From a virus: a DNA stretch of 26,965 nucleotides. The position numbers were made by a program, and so were the translations under genes. Position 1 is the first letter of the stretch; every line of letters starts with the position of its first letter. Below are positions 26,851 through 26,965 of this stretch, in pieces. The notes under the pieces are model-generated. The model was given only the letters and a program-made list of their open reading frames with translations. It made no database searches and was not told where the DNA came from. The stretch lies in the IMG/VR virus record IMGVR_UViG_3300027907_000043, positions 1 through 26,965 of that record; one strand, written 5' to 3'.

Positions 26851-26965
26851 TTCTTCTTCTTCGTCTCTTCGACCTCTGCGGCGGTGCGCTTCTCATCGGT
26901 CGGCGGCTCGGTCGGGTCCTGGTGGACACGCTCGTAGCTCTGGTCGTCAGCGTGATCGCCTTCGA
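26847..26965 (-). CDS. C-terminal end of an unknown gene, truncated by the window edge
   Basis: Thirty-eight residues of an open frame enter from the right edge and end at TGA 26849-26847, overlapping the GTG of the next gene. The visible C-terminus is highly charged (YERVHQDPTEPPTDEKRTAA then EVEETKKK), consistent with a flexible tail. The rest lies outside the window. Confidence 0.6.
   Translation of the reverse strand, partial: EGDHADDQSYERVHQDPTEPPTDEKRTAAEVEETKKKK

Noticed and set aside
26681-26929. An 82-residue minus-strand open frame
   Set aside because: Extremely Arg/Ser/Pro-rich and in a different frame from the DUF1360-like gene and the upstream gene end, which have overlapping start and stop codons.

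Overview
This window looks like part of the late region of a tailed bacteriophage, most likely one infecting an actinobacterium. The evidence is a run of terminase, portal, prohead protease, HK97-type capsid and tail-region proteins, high G+C, frequent GTG starts in overlapping GTGA/ATGA junctions, and promoter-like sites with TANNNT -10 boxes. Nearly everything is on the minus strand, so the functional order runs from high to low coordinates. No integrase, attachment site or host gene is visible. The host assignment is inference.

Layout in transcription order. 26965-24011: end of an unknown gene, a DUF1360-like membrane protein, a small helical protein, and the small and large terminase subunits. 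23983-17211: a long accessory block between terminase and portal, with a zinc-ribbon protein, four glycosyltransferases, a papain-like cysteine peptidase, a SAM methyltransferase, several small unknowns including a 23-residue one-helix protein, and a nucleotide-sugar dehydrogenase. 17186-14351: a small basic protein, then seven tandem Y RNAs, then a Ro60 (TROVE plus VWA) protein, closed by a strong hairpin terminator. 14275-10754: a 23-residue CGC-motif protein, portal, prohead protease with extra domains, and a 51-residue small ORF. 10748-8145: an accessory island with a structured leader, a glycosyltransferase-like gene, tRNA-Asn, tRNA-Gln and tRNA-His, an unknown gene, and HNH endonucleases on both strands. 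8031-1: major capsid protein with a fused scaffold-like N-terminus, structural proteins, a secreted beta-helix protein, two beta-sandwich proteins, a zinc-finger protein, a CmcI-like methyltransferase-fold protein and a truncated gene.

The main finding is the Ro60/Y RNA locus at about 14.4-17.0 kb. All seven RNAs share the Ro60-binding signature TGGGYCGRA, then GGTTATC on the 5' strand, paired with a 3' strand ending in CCAC-type bases and a GCCC-like segment. The terminal helix carries the same one-base T bulge in all seven. Two of them (Y2, Y3) are minimal 69-73 nt stems. Four (Y1, Y4, Y5, Y6) carry tRNA-like modules, and these come in two chain topologies: circularly permuted (Y1, Y5, Y6: T-arm first, then a loop-closed acceptor stem, then, in Y1 and Y6, a D-arm) and linear (Y4: acceptor, D-arm, anticodon arm, T-arm). 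Y7 lies in the 5' leader of the Ro60 gene, 19 nt before its ribosome binding site, with a well-placed promoter at its own 5' end, which suggests feedback control. Phage Ro60 and Y RNAs, and tRNA mimicry by bacterial Y RNAs, are already known in outline. The size of this array, the mixed topologies and the leader-embedded copy are what look new.

Functionally, the structural genes build the head and tail. The glycosyltransferase, dehydrogenase and methyltransferase genes probably modify virion or host-surface glycans. The Ro60/Y RNA module and the three true tRNAs probably alter host RNA metabolism and translation during infection.
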